Origin: DUZB01 sp964407525
Lineage (GTDB): Bacteria; Desulfobacterota; DSM-4660; Desulfatiglandales; Desulfatiglandaceae
Direction of reading: 5' to 3'
DNA length: 10,420 bases
Assembly: GCA_964407525.1 (NCBI GenBank)
Contig: CAYOWC010000173.1
Coordinates: forward strand, 1 to 10,420
The position numbers and the translations under genes are program-made. The notes below the pieces were generated by a model. It searched no databases. It was not told the origin of the DNA and was given only the letters and a program-made list of their open reading frames with translations. Positions 1 to 6,359 of this stretch are shown one piece after another (the stretch's first letter is position 1; each line of letters starts with the position of its first letter).

Positions 1-380
1 GTCCGTTCCGATTCGGTAAAAAAACATAATCTTAGCGTTCTTTGCGTCTTGAGCGAAGCCCCGCTAGCGGGACAAGCGGGCGGTAAATATACTGTAAAAG
101 TTTCTTTCTTGATCTGACTGGCTTTTTTTTAGCCGGCGGTGGCGCTCATAATTGTGGGTCAACCGGAACTGATGTGGTAAAATAACCCTTTTCTTCCTTT
201 TTGTCGTTGCATTACAGATAGTTACATCAGGGTTAAAAAATGCCGTTTTTTTACTCTTAACAACATTGTTAAGGTATTGATATCTTAGCAATGATTTGCG
301 TAACATATTGATTTTATTGACCACACTGATTCCGGTTGACGGGGTTCAGGATCACACCAGTTCCGGTTGAGCCATAATTG
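1..380. other. Gene-free left margin with repeat debris
   Basis: No convincing gene is seen in this stretch. Positions 31-84 contain a 'gcgttctttgcgtcttgagcgaag' type sequence resembling the interspersed 'cgcaaagacgcaaag' repeats seen again near 1091 and 1242. It is followed by a perfect 12-bp palindrome (CCCGCTAGCGGG, 60-71) and 'gcgggcggt'. Positions 158-372 hold three copies of a ttccggttga motif (listed separately). An 86-codon frame on the minus strand (64-324) uses GTG without a Shine-Dalgarno sequence and is very rich in Lys/Arg, so I do not call it a gene. The stretch lies downstream of the glycosyltransferase gene, which ends at 381. Confidence 0.6.
158..372. repeat. Three copies of a ttccggttga motif, possible insertion-sequence end remnant
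   Basis: The sequence shows one copy on the minus strand (158-177, reading ccacatcagttccggttgac) and two on the plus strand (321-340, ccacactgattccggttgac; and 353-370, cacaccagttccggttga). The first and second are inverted relative to each other, with 16 of 20 positions alike, and enclose about 143 bp of AT-rich DNA. The second and third are direct repeats 32 bp apart. Clusters of several similar short repeats at an element end are typical of IS21-family transposons, so this may be the residue of such an element. No transposase reading frame is present, and the identity is only an inference. Confidence 0.35.
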
Positions 381-1070
381 TTATCTAAAAATACCGTATC
401 GAAAAATACAGTAAACGGCCTTGAAACCATCTTTCCAATTGATCTTTTTCCCCTCTTCGTATGTGCGCCCGTAGTAGGACACGCCAACCTCAAAAATTCG
501 ACATTTCAACCTTGCGATTTTGGCTGTAATTTCGGGCTCCATGCCGAACCGGTTCTGTTCGATGACAATCTGTCTGACTACTTCGGCTTTCATCATTTTG
601 TAACAGGTTTCCATATCGGTCAGATTCAGATTGGTGAACATATTTGAAAGAAGGGTTAAGAATTTATTTCCCACATAATGCCAGAACAGGTGTACCCTGT
701 GGGGACCGCCTCCAAGGAAGCGCGATCCGTAAACCACATCCGCCTTCCCATCCATTATGGGGGTCAGCAGCTTTGGGTACTCCATGGGGTCATATTCCAG
801 GTCTGCATCCTGTATGATTGCCGCATCCCCGGTAATGTATTTCAGTCCCGATCTTATTGCGGCTCCTTTCCCCATGTTTTTTGTATGGTAAATGACCCTG
901 TCCACGTCTTTCTCGATCTGGTTTCTTATCAGTTCAGTGGTTCCGTCTGTGGAGCAGTCATCAACAAGAATGATCTCCATATCCCGGACCGGGGATTTTT
1001 TGACAAGTGCTATCAGCTCCGTGAGAGTAGCTCTTTCATTATAACATGGAATAATTACAGATAGTTTCAT
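381..1070 (-). CDS. Family 2 glycosyltransferase, dolichol-phosphate-mannose-synthase-like
   Basis: This is a 229-aa GT-A fold glycosyltransferase of family GT2, of the kind that moves a sugar from a nucleotide-sugar donor to a polyprenyl phosphate or related acceptor at the cytoplasmic face of the membrane. The sequence shows the N-terminal strand MKLSVIIPCYNE (1-12), the nucleotide-binding VDDCSTDGT (36-44), NMGKGAAIRSG (65-75), the metal-binding QDADLEYDP (87-95), GSRFLGG (115-121) and the acceptor-side DMETCYKMM (152-160), all in the order expected for DPM1-like enzymes. There is no hydrophobic C-terminal membrane segment, so it is a short, soluble or peripheral form. An ATG at 1070 is preferred over an upstream in-frame start because GAGGT lies 5 nt before it and the family begins at this point. 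It follows surE on the same strand, 196 bp downstream and separated by an inverted-repeat element. The donor sugar and acceptor cannot be told from sequence. Confidence 0.9.
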   Translation of the reverse strand: MKLSVIIPCYNERATLTELIALVKKSPVRDMEIILVDDCSTDGTTELIRNQIEKDVDRVIYHTKNMGKGAAIRSGLKYITGDAAIIQDADLEYDPMEYPKLLTPIMDGKADVVYGSRFLGGGPHRVHLFWHYVGNKFLTLLSNMFTNLNLTDMETCYKMMKAEVVRQIVIEQNRFGMEPEITAKIARLKCRIFEVGVSYYGRTYEEGKKINWKDGFKAVYCIFRYGIFR

Positions 1071-1080
1071 CTTGAACCTC

Positions 1081-1258
1081 AAATAAAAAGGTCTCGCGCA
1101 AAGTCGCAAAGACGCAAAGAAAAATTACAGCCCTTTGGCAGTCCCTAAAGTAGCAATCACCATTAGAGAAGCCCTGAAATTGACGAGAAAATATATCGTT
1201 CATAGTTTCTTATCTCTGCGCCTTTGCGCCTCTGCGCGAGACATGTTCGGTTTTATTT
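1081..1258. repeat. Inverted-repeat intergenic element (REP/MITE-like)
   Basis: A 30-bp arm at 1091-1120 (starts gtctcgcgcaaagtcgcaaa) is matched by the reverse complement of 1213-1242 with 26 of 30 identities. The flanks add a further matching 8 bp, aaataaaa at 1081-1088 against ttttattt at 1251-1258. The roughly 90-bp interior has no gene. The arms themselves are built from 'cgcaaag' units. Transcribed, the whole would fold into a long stem-loop between surE and the glycosyltransferase gene, where it could slow polymerase or protect message ends. No transposase or clear target duplication is seen, so it is better described as a non-autonomous or REP-like repeat. Confidence 0.6.
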
Positions 1259-1266
1259 ATGCCGCG

Positions 1267-2037
1267 TTAGAGATTCTTGAGGGAAGGCATCTCAAGTGTC
1301 TTCAACCTTTCAAGTTCTCTTTCAGCAGTGAGGTCATAATGGATCGGTGTAATGGTGATCCTCTGATTTTTCAATGCGACCGAGTCGTTTTCATTGTTTC
1401 CGTTCTCGATAAATTTCTCTCCTGTGAGCCAATAGTACCGGTTTCCCCTTGGGTCCGTTCGGCGTTCAAATCTCTCTATAAACCGGGAAGTTCCCTGCCT
1501 TGTAATGGATACCCCCTGGATTTTGTCTTTAGAGATGGCCGGAACGTTCACATTCAGGGCTATTCCGTCTTTCAAATCCGTTTTCATCATGAATCTGATA
1601 ATCTCTTTACTGAAATCGGCAGCAAAACTGAAATCAGGATTCTTGATGGTATCAAGAGAAATCGCTGCTGATCGTATTCCTAAGAAAGCACCTTCAGTTG
1701 CTGCGGATACGGTTCCTGAATAGAGGATGTTCACTCCCACATTGGCGCCGAGGTTTATTCCGGAGAGGATCATATCGGGAGGAGCATTAAGCAATTCCTG
1801 TACCGCTATTTTTACACAATCTGCTGGGGTGCCTTGTACGGCATATCCGAAGTCCATTCCCTTTTTTCGAATTTTCTTCACCCGGATAGGAGAAGATAAA
1901 GTAATGGCATGTCCGACGGCGCTCATCTCCGATTCCGGCGCAACCACACACAGATCGTGTTCTGGTTTCAAGGCCTGGTAAAGGGCAAACAGGCCGGGAG
2001 CGTGTATGCCGTCGTCATTGGTTAGAAGGATGAGCAT
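1267..2037 (-). CDS. surE: 5'/3'-nucleotidase SurE
   Basis: SurE is a metal-dependent phosphatase that releases phosphate from nucleoside 5'- and 3'-monophosphates and acts in cytoplasmic nucleotide scavenging and stationary-phase survival. The 256-aa length is normal for the family. The N-terminus MLILLTNDDGIHAPGL holds the metal ligands D8 and D9. APESEMSAVGHA (34-45) carries S39, GTPADCVK is at 69-76, and SGINLGANVG (92-101) carries N95, so the four classical metal-site residues are all present. The C-terminal TDPRGNRYYWL (194-204) and the TPIHYDLT segment near 230-237 also fit SurE. ATG 2037 is chosen because the family starts exactly here; TGGAG lies about 4 nt upstream. Just beyond the ribosome-binding site lies a perfect 14-bp inverted repeat that could be an operator or mRNA hairpin. 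A family-2 glycosyltransferase lies downstream on the same strand. In many proteobacteria surE neighbours pcm, nlpD or rpoS, none of which is in this window. Confidence 0.96.
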   Translation of the reverse strand: MLILLTNDDGIHAPGLFALYQALKPEHDLCVVAPESEMSAVGHAITLSSPIRVKKIRKKGMDFGYAVQGTPADCVKIAVQELLNAPPDMILSGINLGANVGVNILYSGTVSAATEGAFLGIRSAAISLDTIKNPDFSFAADFSKEIIRFMMKTDLKDGIALNVNVPAISKDKIQGVSITRQGTSRFIERFERRTDPRGNRYYWLTGEKFIENGNNENDSVALKNQRITITPIHYDLTAERELERLKTLEMPSLKNL

Positions 2038-2049
2038 GGCTCTCCAATT

Positions 2050-2090
2050 TTAAACAGAAATTCAGGGTAGTAGAGAGAATTTCTGTTTAA
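2050..2090. promoter_or_regulatory. Perfect 14-bp inverted repeat upstream of surE
   Basis: The arm ttaaacagaaattc (2050-2063) is exactly complementary in reverse to gaatttctgtttaa (2077-2090), with a 13-nt centre. It sits 4-5 nt upstream of the surE ribosome-binding site and 3 nt before a plausible -35 element of the divergent gene. There is no T-run after either side, so it does not look like an intrinsic terminator. It is either an operator for a dimeric regulator acting on one or both genes, or a hairpin in the surE 5' leader. Confidence 0.5.
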
Positions 2091-2093
2091 TTA

Positions 2094-2122
2094 TTGATTA
2101 TCAGGTTTGTGTGCTGTATATT
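2094..2122 (+). promoter_or_regulatory. Candidate sigma-70 promoter for the membrane-anchored protein gene
   Basis: TTGATT (2094-2099) is separated by 17 nt from TATATT (2117-2122). These match 4 of 6 and 5 of 6 consensus positions at optimal spacing. Transcription would start near 2129 and give a leader of about 100 nt before the ATG at 2232. Position and spacing support the call; strength is unknown. Confidence 0.45.
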
Positions 2123-2231
2123 GGCCTTCACTGATTTTTAGATTATTTGAGAATATACACAATATAAGTCTGTGTTTAAAAGGAAAATCTGAGGTTTGGA
2201 TTTCTTACAGTGTGAAATTAAGGGGAAAACT

Positions 2232-3215
2232 ATGAGCGATAAAGGATCCGCTCGCATATGGCTGCTGGCAGTTCTCGCGGTCGCGGTGGCTGTTTTTGGC
2301 TATTATCTGTATTCAGTGAAAGGTTTTGATGAAGCAAAAGAGCAGGTGGACGTTGAGGTTGTTTCTGTTGAAGAGGTAGAAGTGCAGCCTGCAAAAACAG
2401 CTGCGCTCGAAGATGAACCCGGAAAAAAACAGGATGCGCCCGGAAAAAAGCAGGATGAGTCTGCCACATTGGAAAAAGGCGAGTCTGGCCCCACAGAGGA
2501 AACAAAACAGGTTGTTAAAGGAAAAATTAACAACCAGCCGCTTTCGGCAATTGAACCCGGACTGCCGCCGGGCCAGGGAAAAGAGTACTGCAAGAAGATG
2601 GAAGAATATGTTGTGGGTTACTTCAAATATCTCGATGAAGATACGCAGATGGATCCCGCCACAAAAAAAATCGATGCCTTTAATCATTTTAAAAGGATTG
2701 TGAAGGATCTGGAGAAACGACCGCCGATTCCTGCGGGTGAAGGGAGCAGCCCAACAACCGTAATGATTGCGAATATTTTTCATTTTAGTCGTGCCCTTGA
2801 CAGGAAGGATATCGCTTTCTTAAAGAATGTAATCGGATCTGACAAAGATACCATGGAAATCAATCTCGACATGTTTTTCCGATGGCTCATGTTAGACAGG
2901 CATTGTCCTGATTCCAATGGATGTAGACCTTCTTTTGATGCTTTATACAAATATGCCGGGTTTTTTCTGAACACTACCGGCGGGCGTTCATATATGTTCC
3001 GGCGGTCAACGGCTGTTCGACTCCTTACCACCTACTACTCTCTTCTGATTATCCACAAAGCGGACCGACTTGGTCTGAATCAATACGGCATAGATGCTCT
3101 CCCTTTCATAAGGAGTGCAAAAGAGGAGATAGGCTTTTATCCCGATTTCGAATTTCAGGACGAGTATATGGGCAACCTTCTGATGATGGAAAAATATTAT
3201 ATGAGAAGGCGTTAG
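2232..3215 (+). CDS. Membrane-anchored protein of unknown function
   Basis: I do not recognise the family. The 327-aa product has a short cytoplasmic start, one hydrophobic segment at about residues 9-28 (IWLLAVLAVAVAVFGYYLYS), an acidic and Lys-rich low-complexity linker (about 32-100), and a folded-looking C-terminal domain from about 105 to 327. The linker holds an exact-length duplication PGKKQDA/PGKKQDE (63-69, 70-76; 21-bp direct repeats at 2418-2438 and 2439-2459). The C-terminal part is rich in aromatic and basic residues and has Cys at 120, 225 and 231. The layout suggests a periplasmic domain tethered to the inner membrane; absence of a cleavage motif argues against secretion. ATG 2232 is preferred over an upstream TTG at 2196 because AAGGGG lies 6 nt before it and the membrane segment then falls near the N-terminus. 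It is divergent from surE and its stop lies 4 bp from the stop of the convergent TPM gene. Confidence 0.8.
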   Translation: MSDKGSARIWLLAVLAVAVAVFGYYLYSVKGFDEAKEQVDVEVVSVEEVEVQPAKTAALEDEPGKKQDAPGKKQDESATLEKGESGPTEETKQVVKGKINNQPLSAIEPGLPPGQGKEYCKKMEEYVVGYFKYLDEDTQMDPATKKIDAFNHFKRIVKDLEKRPPIPAGEGSSPTTVMIANIFHFSRALDRKDIAFLKNVIGSDKDTMEINLDMFFRWLMLDRHCPDSNGCRPSFDALYKYAGFFLNTTGGRSYMFRRSTAVRLLTTYYSLLIIHKADRLGLNQYGIDALPFIRSAKEEIGFYPDFEFQDEYMGNLLMMEKYYMRRR

Positions 3216-3219
3216 TTCG

Positions 3220-3855
3220 TTAAGATCCGGCGCGTCTTTTTGCAATGATAAGGAAGGCAATAACGGCGAGGATAATCAACTGAAAATTGTCTTCTCTGCT
3301 TTTTTCTCTGGCTAGAGGTTTTAGGAAGATCTTACCGTCTAAGGACACCCCTGCGTCGTACGCAACTATTTTTGCTATGGCAATCGCGCCTGCCAAGAGG
3401 CCTTCTCCAAACTGGTCTCGTTTCAGATAGGGAAGGATATGTTGATCCTGCATTTCCTTTGCAAGAGCATCGGGTAAAACCCCCTCTAAAGCGTGCCCCG
3501 GTTTGATGCACATTTTCTTTTCTTTGACAGCAACAAAAAACAGAATGCCTCTATTTTCCCCTTTCTTTTCCATTTCCCAGCGGCTGTATAGAAGATTGGC
3601 GAAGCGTTCAAAGTTTTCTCTTCCCGTATCAGGTACAGTTACAATCATCATTGAGACACCTGCCTTCTGAAACAGTGTGTCCGAAACGGCTGCAATCCTT
3701 CGTGCAAAAGTGGGCGGGATGACGTGGGCAAGATCGTTGACAGGGCCTTCAAGCTTTGGAATTGCAGTTTCCGCGTCTGCGGATGAAAGCCAAGGTTGAG
3801 CTGCAATGATGGAAAAAGAAAAAATAAGAAAATAGTACATTACGGCCTTGTCCAT
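3220..3855 (-). CDS. TPM-domain exported membrane protein (YgcG/TPM_phosphatase family)
   Basis: The 211-aa product has a hydrophobic N-terminal signal (about 6-28, likely cleaved after the ADA at 26-28), a TPM domain at about 37-165 and a C-terminal membrane helix (about 191-205) followed by the basic end KRRAGS. Diagnostic TPM signatures are VNDLAHVI (39-46), the SRWEMEKKGENRGILFFVAVKEKK region (91-114), GHALEGVLPDALAKEM (120-135) and a FGEGLLAGAIAIAKIV segment (149-164). TPM proteins are periplasm-facing and are linked to membrane-protein quality control or photosystem II repair; some have weak phosphatase activity. They often pair with LemA, which is absent here. The start is uncertain: ATG 3855 gives a signal with a Lys near the front but no clear ribosome-binding site; ATG 3840 has AAGG upstream but no charged n-region; a TTG at 3903 would add 16 residues. 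Confidence 0.82.
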   Translation of the reverse strand: MDKAVMYYFLIFSFSIIAAQPWLSSADAETAIPKLEGPVNDLAHVIPPTFARRIAAVSDTLFQKAGVSMMIVTVPDTGRENFERFANLLYSRWEMEKKGENRGILFFVAVKEKKMCIKPGHALEGVLPDALAKEMQDQHILPYLKRDQFGEGLLAGAIAIAKIVAYDAGVSLDGKIFLKPLAREKSREDNFQLIILAVIAFLIIAKRRAGS

Positions 3856-3949
3856 TGAAGGTCGCAGAAAAGAGACGGGTTTTTTAGCGGATAATCTATT
3901 CAATGAAGTACTCTGAAGTTTTGTTTGAATTAGTCCCCACTCTGATGCT

Positions 3950-3978
3950 AGTATACAAAAGGGGAAGCTTCAAGTCAG
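3950..3978 (-). promoter_or_regulatory. Candidate promoter of the TPM-domain gene
   Basis: On the minus strand CTGACT (3973-3978) is spaced 17 nt from TATACT (3950-3955). The -10 matches 5 of 6 consensus positions, the -35 only 4 of 6. It overlaps a possible opposite-strand promoter for the GAF gene, TTGAAT (3925-3930), 18 nt, TAGTAT (3949-3954), so the two -10 boxes lie on the same bases. Confidence 0.4.
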
Positions 3979-4047
3979 CATATTTTCCTGCAGGACTTTT
4001 CTAAAGAAAGAGCAGTGTAGCCGGAAATGGCGTAAAGGGGTGTGGCA

Positions 4048-4563
4048 ATGGAAGACAATTTTCTGGATTCTTCATTTTTTGCATTGAACAGGGTCATAGA
4101 CGTGATTTATCAGGATGAAGAAGACCTTCCCGATATTCTCTATTTTGTCGTGTCCCTCGCATCAGAGATAACTGGTGCCAAAGGCAGTACGATTCGTGTT
4201 CTTGAACATGGCACGTTTGATTTAAAAGTCGTGTCTTCTTACGGTCTTTCAACGGAATATCTTGAGTCGGGCGCCATTGATTATGGGAAGAGTGTTACGG
4301 AGATCATGCAGGGTGATATTATCATCATAAATGATTTTGAAAATGATTCCCGGATACAAAATGGGTTGGCAGCGATAAAGGAAGATGTCCATTCCGTTAT
4401 CGGCATTCCTTTTACAGTGAACGAGACAACTTATTCCATTTTGCGAACCTACTTTTCTTTCAGAAAAGTCCCCACTCAGGATGAAATAGCTTTTTTAAAC
4501 AGTTTGGGTAAACTCAGTTGTCTTGCCATTGAACGTGCTGCAGTAAGAAGTGGATTGGTATGA
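4048..4563 (+). CDS. Stand-alone GAF-domain protein
   Basis: The 171-aa product is essentially one GAF domain, a small-ligand or protein-interaction fold common in signalling proteins. Recognisable are the first helix and strand around DLPDILYFVVSLASEITGAKGSTIRVLE (26-53), LKVVSSYGLSTEYL (59-72), the GKSVTEIMQGDIIIINDFENDSR stretch (80-102) and the core SVIGIPFTVNETTYSILRTYF (116-136), with a closing helix EIAFLNSLGKLSCLAIERAA (146-165). No kinase, cyclase, phosphodiesterase or DNA-binding domain is attached, so it probably senses a ligand and acts through a partner. ATG 4048 is chosen over the overlapping GTG at 4042 because AAAGGGG lies 7 nt before the ATG and only 1 nt before the GTG. The gene is divergent from the TPM gene. 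No residues identifying the ligand, such as a clear heme or cyclic-nucleotide signature, are seen. Confidence 0.85.
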   Translation: MEDNFLDSSFFALNRVIDVIYQDEEDLPDILYFVVSLASEITGAKGSTIRVLEHGTFDLKVVSSYGLSTEYLESGAIDYGKSVTEIMQGDIIIINDFENDSRIQNGLAAIKEDVHSVIGIPFTVNETTYSILRTYFSFRKVPTQDEIAFLNSLGKLSCLAIERAAVRSGLV

Positions 4564-4581
4564 AAAAAACCGAAGTGTTTT
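4561..4581 (-). terminator. Weak possible terminator after the tRNA gene
   Basis: On the minus strand, 32 nt beyond the tRNA 3' end, AAAACAC-TTCG-GTTTTTTT forms a short UUCG-capped stem with one mismatch and a seven-T tail. It is AT-poor only at the loop and would be weak, so the call is tentative. It also overlaps the stop codon of the GAF gene on the opposite strand. Confidence 0.25.
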
Positions 4582-4612
4582 AGGGGCATGGATTCAAAAG
4601 AAAGTTTTCAGT

Positions 4613-4689
4613 TGGTGCCCCCGGCATGACTCGAACATGCGGCACCCAGATTAGGAATCTGGCGCTCTATCCACCTGAGCTACGGGGGC
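4613..4689 (-). tRNA. tRNA-Arg (anticodon CCT)
   Basis: This is a complete 77-nt cloverleaf on the minus strand. The 7-bp acceptor stem is GCCCCCG (4689-4683) pairing with CGGGGGC (4623-4617). The D-arm has GCTC/GAGC, and the anticodon stem CCAGA/TCTGG encloses the loop TTCCTAA with anticodon CCT, which reads AGG arginine codons. The T-arm is GCATG/CATGC around TTCGAGT, the discriminator is A, and the CCA end is encoded (4615-4613). It stands alone and is not part of a tRNA cluster. No integrase or duplicated 3' end was noticed nearby, so there is no sign that it serves as an integration site in this window. Confidence 0.97.
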
Positions 4690-4699
4690 ATAATTTTTC

Positions 4700-4727
4700 T
4701 TTATAGCATATTGTTTTCTGATGTCAA
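4700..4727 (-). promoter_or_regulatory. tRNA-Arg promoter, overlapping the apparent ATG of the Nudix gene
   Basis: On the minus strand a perfect TTGACA (4722-4727) is spaced 16 nt from TATAAA (4700-4705), with TGC directly before the -10 giving an extended -10. Transcription would begin about 4693, a few nucleotides before the mature tRNA 5' end at 4689. The -35 box covers the ATG at 4721-4723 on the opposite strand. Confidence 0.7.
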
Positions 4728-4759
4728 ATGATTTTCGTCAGATTGAAAGGGGAACCATT

Positions 4760-5305
4760 GTGATTGCAAAAGTTAACAGTGTAAAGGCCTTGCACCAGGG
4801 GCGGGTCTTCAGGCTGGTTAAAGAGAATATTACCCTCAATAATGGGGTGAATGTTGATTTGGATATCGTTCGTCATCCCGGGGCCTCCGCAATGGTACCC
4901 ATGTTGAATGAAAACACTTTACTGATGATCAAACAATACCGGCATGCCGTGGGAGATTTTATCTGGGAAATCCCGGCTGGAACCCTTGAAGATAATGAGG
5001 CTCCCATTCAATGCGCGCAAAGAGAACTGATTGAAGAAACGGGATATTCTGCGGATTCATGGCAGAAACTTGGAGAGATTTGCCCCTTACCAGGGTATTC
5101 GGATGAGCGAATCCATATTTTTCTAGCTTCCGAACTGACGCCGGCTAAACAGCATCTGGACGCGGACGAAGTGTTGGAAGTTCACGAGGTGGATTTCAAA
5201 AAAGCCATTGAGATGATTCTTAACGGTGACATACAGGATGCCAAAACCATCGCTGCATTGTGCTTTGTCAATCTTACATTATATCCTCAAATAAAAGGCC
5301 GTTGA
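4760..5305 (+). CDS. Nudix hydrolase, ADP-ribose pyrophosphatase-like
   Basis: A Nudix-family hydrolase likely to split ADP-ribose or another nucleoside diphosphate sugar into a sugar phosphate and a nucleoside monophosphate in the cytoplasm. The Nudix box GX5EX7REUXEEXGU is intact: it runs from the G of PAGTLEDNE through AQRELIEETGY. The preceding strands GRVFRLV, VDLDIVRHPGASAMVP and IKQYRHAVGDFIWEIPAG, and the downstream PLPGYSDERIHIFLA, are hallmarks of the ADPRase subgroup. I choose GTG 4760 (181 aa): AGGGGA (4748-4753) lies 6 nt upstream, the family usually has about 15 residues before GRVF, and the alternative ATG at 4721 has no ribosome-binding site and sits inside the -35 box of the divergent tRNA promoter. 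Starting at 4721 would give 194 aa. The stop overlaps the start of the GHMP kinase gene (TGATG), pointing to coupled translation. Confidence 0.92.
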   Translation: MIAKVNSVKALHQGRVFRLVKENITLNNGVNVDLDIVRHPGASAMVPMLNENTLLMIKQYRHAVGDFIWEIPAGTLEDNEAPIQCAQRELIEETGYSADSWQKLGEICPLPGYSDERIHIFLASELTPAKQHLDADEVLEVHEVDFKKAIEMILNGDIQDAKTIAALCFVNLTLYPQIKGR

Positions 5306-6354
5306 TGATCAATCTAACGACTTTGCTTGAAAAAGAACCTGTAAGAGCATCTGCCCCATGCAGAGTAGATGCAGGGGGGACATGGGATATCAAAGCTTTG
5401 TCCCTTCCAATGGAAAGGATTCAGCCCGCTACCATTAATATGGGGCTGACGCTCAGAACATCCGCTGTTCTCAAGCCTTCCCCGGGGAATACTGTGAGAA
5501 TATCTTCAAGGGGTTTTTCACAGTCAGAGATATTTTCGGCTGATCAGATGCCGTTTAATCCTCCATTCGGTATATTTTTTGCCGCCATATCCTATTTCGG
5601 GTTTTCCGGGCTTGAAGTGGAGATTGATTCTGAGGCCCCGGTTAAGTCGGCCCTGGGAGGATCGAGTACCGCCCTGGTTGCCCTGATCAAAGCCCTTTCA
5701 AAGGTAAGGGCAAAGCTTGGGCAAAAAAGTCTTTCAAGAAAACAAATCCTCTATCTTGCTTATCATGTAGAGGATGGAGTCAGCGGCGGTAACTGTGGCC
5801 TTCAGGACCAGGCTGCTGCGGTCTACGGGGGCGTCAACCAGTGGATTTGGCGACATGGAGACAGTTCCGGGCTGTTCAGGAAGACCCTGCTTCTGGACAA
5901 AGAAGGGCAGGAACAGCTCTCAAAAAGAATTCTCGTGGTTTACAGCGGAAAAAGCCATGTTTCAGCCACAACAAATCGAAAATGGGTCCACGATTTTTTA
6001 GCGGGTCAAACCAGAGCAGGCTGGATCAAAGCCAACGAAATTGTCCATCGTTTTGCCGGTGCTTTAAAGGAAAGGCATTGGAATGAAGCTGCATCACATC
6101 TTAAAGAGGAAATGGCTCTGAGAAGGGAAATTACTCCAGAAGCAATGACCCCATTAACTGACCGCCTGGTTATGGAAGCTGAAAAACTGGGTTGTGGATC
6201 GCGATTTGCTGGGGCGGGTGCAGGGGGGTCGGTATGGGCATTGGGGGAAGTGGTTGCCATCGAAAAACTGCGACAAGCATGGGGGATTGCCCTTGATTCA
6301 ATGGAAGGGGGCAGAATTCTGGACTGCAGGATTGATGGGGCGGGGGCTATGTAG
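5305..6354 (+). CDS. GHMP-family sugar kinase
   Basis: A 349-aa GHMP-superfamily kinase (galactokinase, homoserine, mevalonate and phosphomevalonate kinase fold), which transfers ATP gamma-phosphate to a small metabolite. Seen are the substrate-side N-terminal motif APCRVDAGGTWD (17-28), the glycine-rich phosphate-binding loop VKSALGGSSTALVALI (113-128), a conserved HVEDGVSGGNCGLQDQAAAVYGG segment (154-176), and the C-terminal motif GCGSRFAGAGAGGSVWALG (296-314). The RVDAGGTWD and CGLQDQ signatures are closest to D-glycero-D-manno-heptose 7-phosphate kinase (HddA-like) and L-fucose kinase members, so a sugar substrate is likely; which sugar is not clear. The ATG shares one base with the Nudix stop (TGATG) and has AAGG about 6 nt upstream, so it is preferred over an upstream in-frame ATG at 5260. 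Its stop is 5 bp from the convergent 91-aa gene, leaving no room for an independent terminator. Confidence 0.9.
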   Translation: MINLTTLLEKEPVRASAPCRVDAGGTWDIKALSLPMERIQPATINMGLTLRTSAVLKPSPGNTVRISSRGFSQSEIFSADQMPFNPPFGIFFAAISYFGFSGLEVEIDSEAPVKSALGGSSTALVALIKALSKVRAKLGQKSLSRKQILYLAYHVEDGVSGGNCGLQDQAAAVYGGVNQWIWRHGDSSGLFRKTLLLDKEGQEQLSKRILVVYSGKSHVSATTNRKWVHDFLAGQTRAGWIKANEIVHRFAGALKERHWNEAASHLKEEMALRREITPEAMTPLTDRLVMEAEKLGCGSRFAGAGAGGSVWALGEVVAIEKLRQAWGIALDSMEGGRILDCRIDGAGAM

Positions 6355-6359
6355 CGCCT

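Noticed and set aside
64..324. 86-codon minus-strand frame in the left margin
   Set aside because: GTG start without ribosome-binding site, extreme Lys/Arg content, no recognisable motif, and it overlaps repeat motifs.
1135..1671. Long plus-strand frame opposite surE, starting in the inverted-repeat element
   Set aside because: It is antisense to the unmistakable surE reading frame; the same applies to plus-strand frames opposite the glycosyltransferase at 378-1064.
4613..4689. tRNA gene as an integration site for a mobile element
   Set aside because: No integrase, no repeated tRNA 3' end and ordinary chromosomal genes on both sides.
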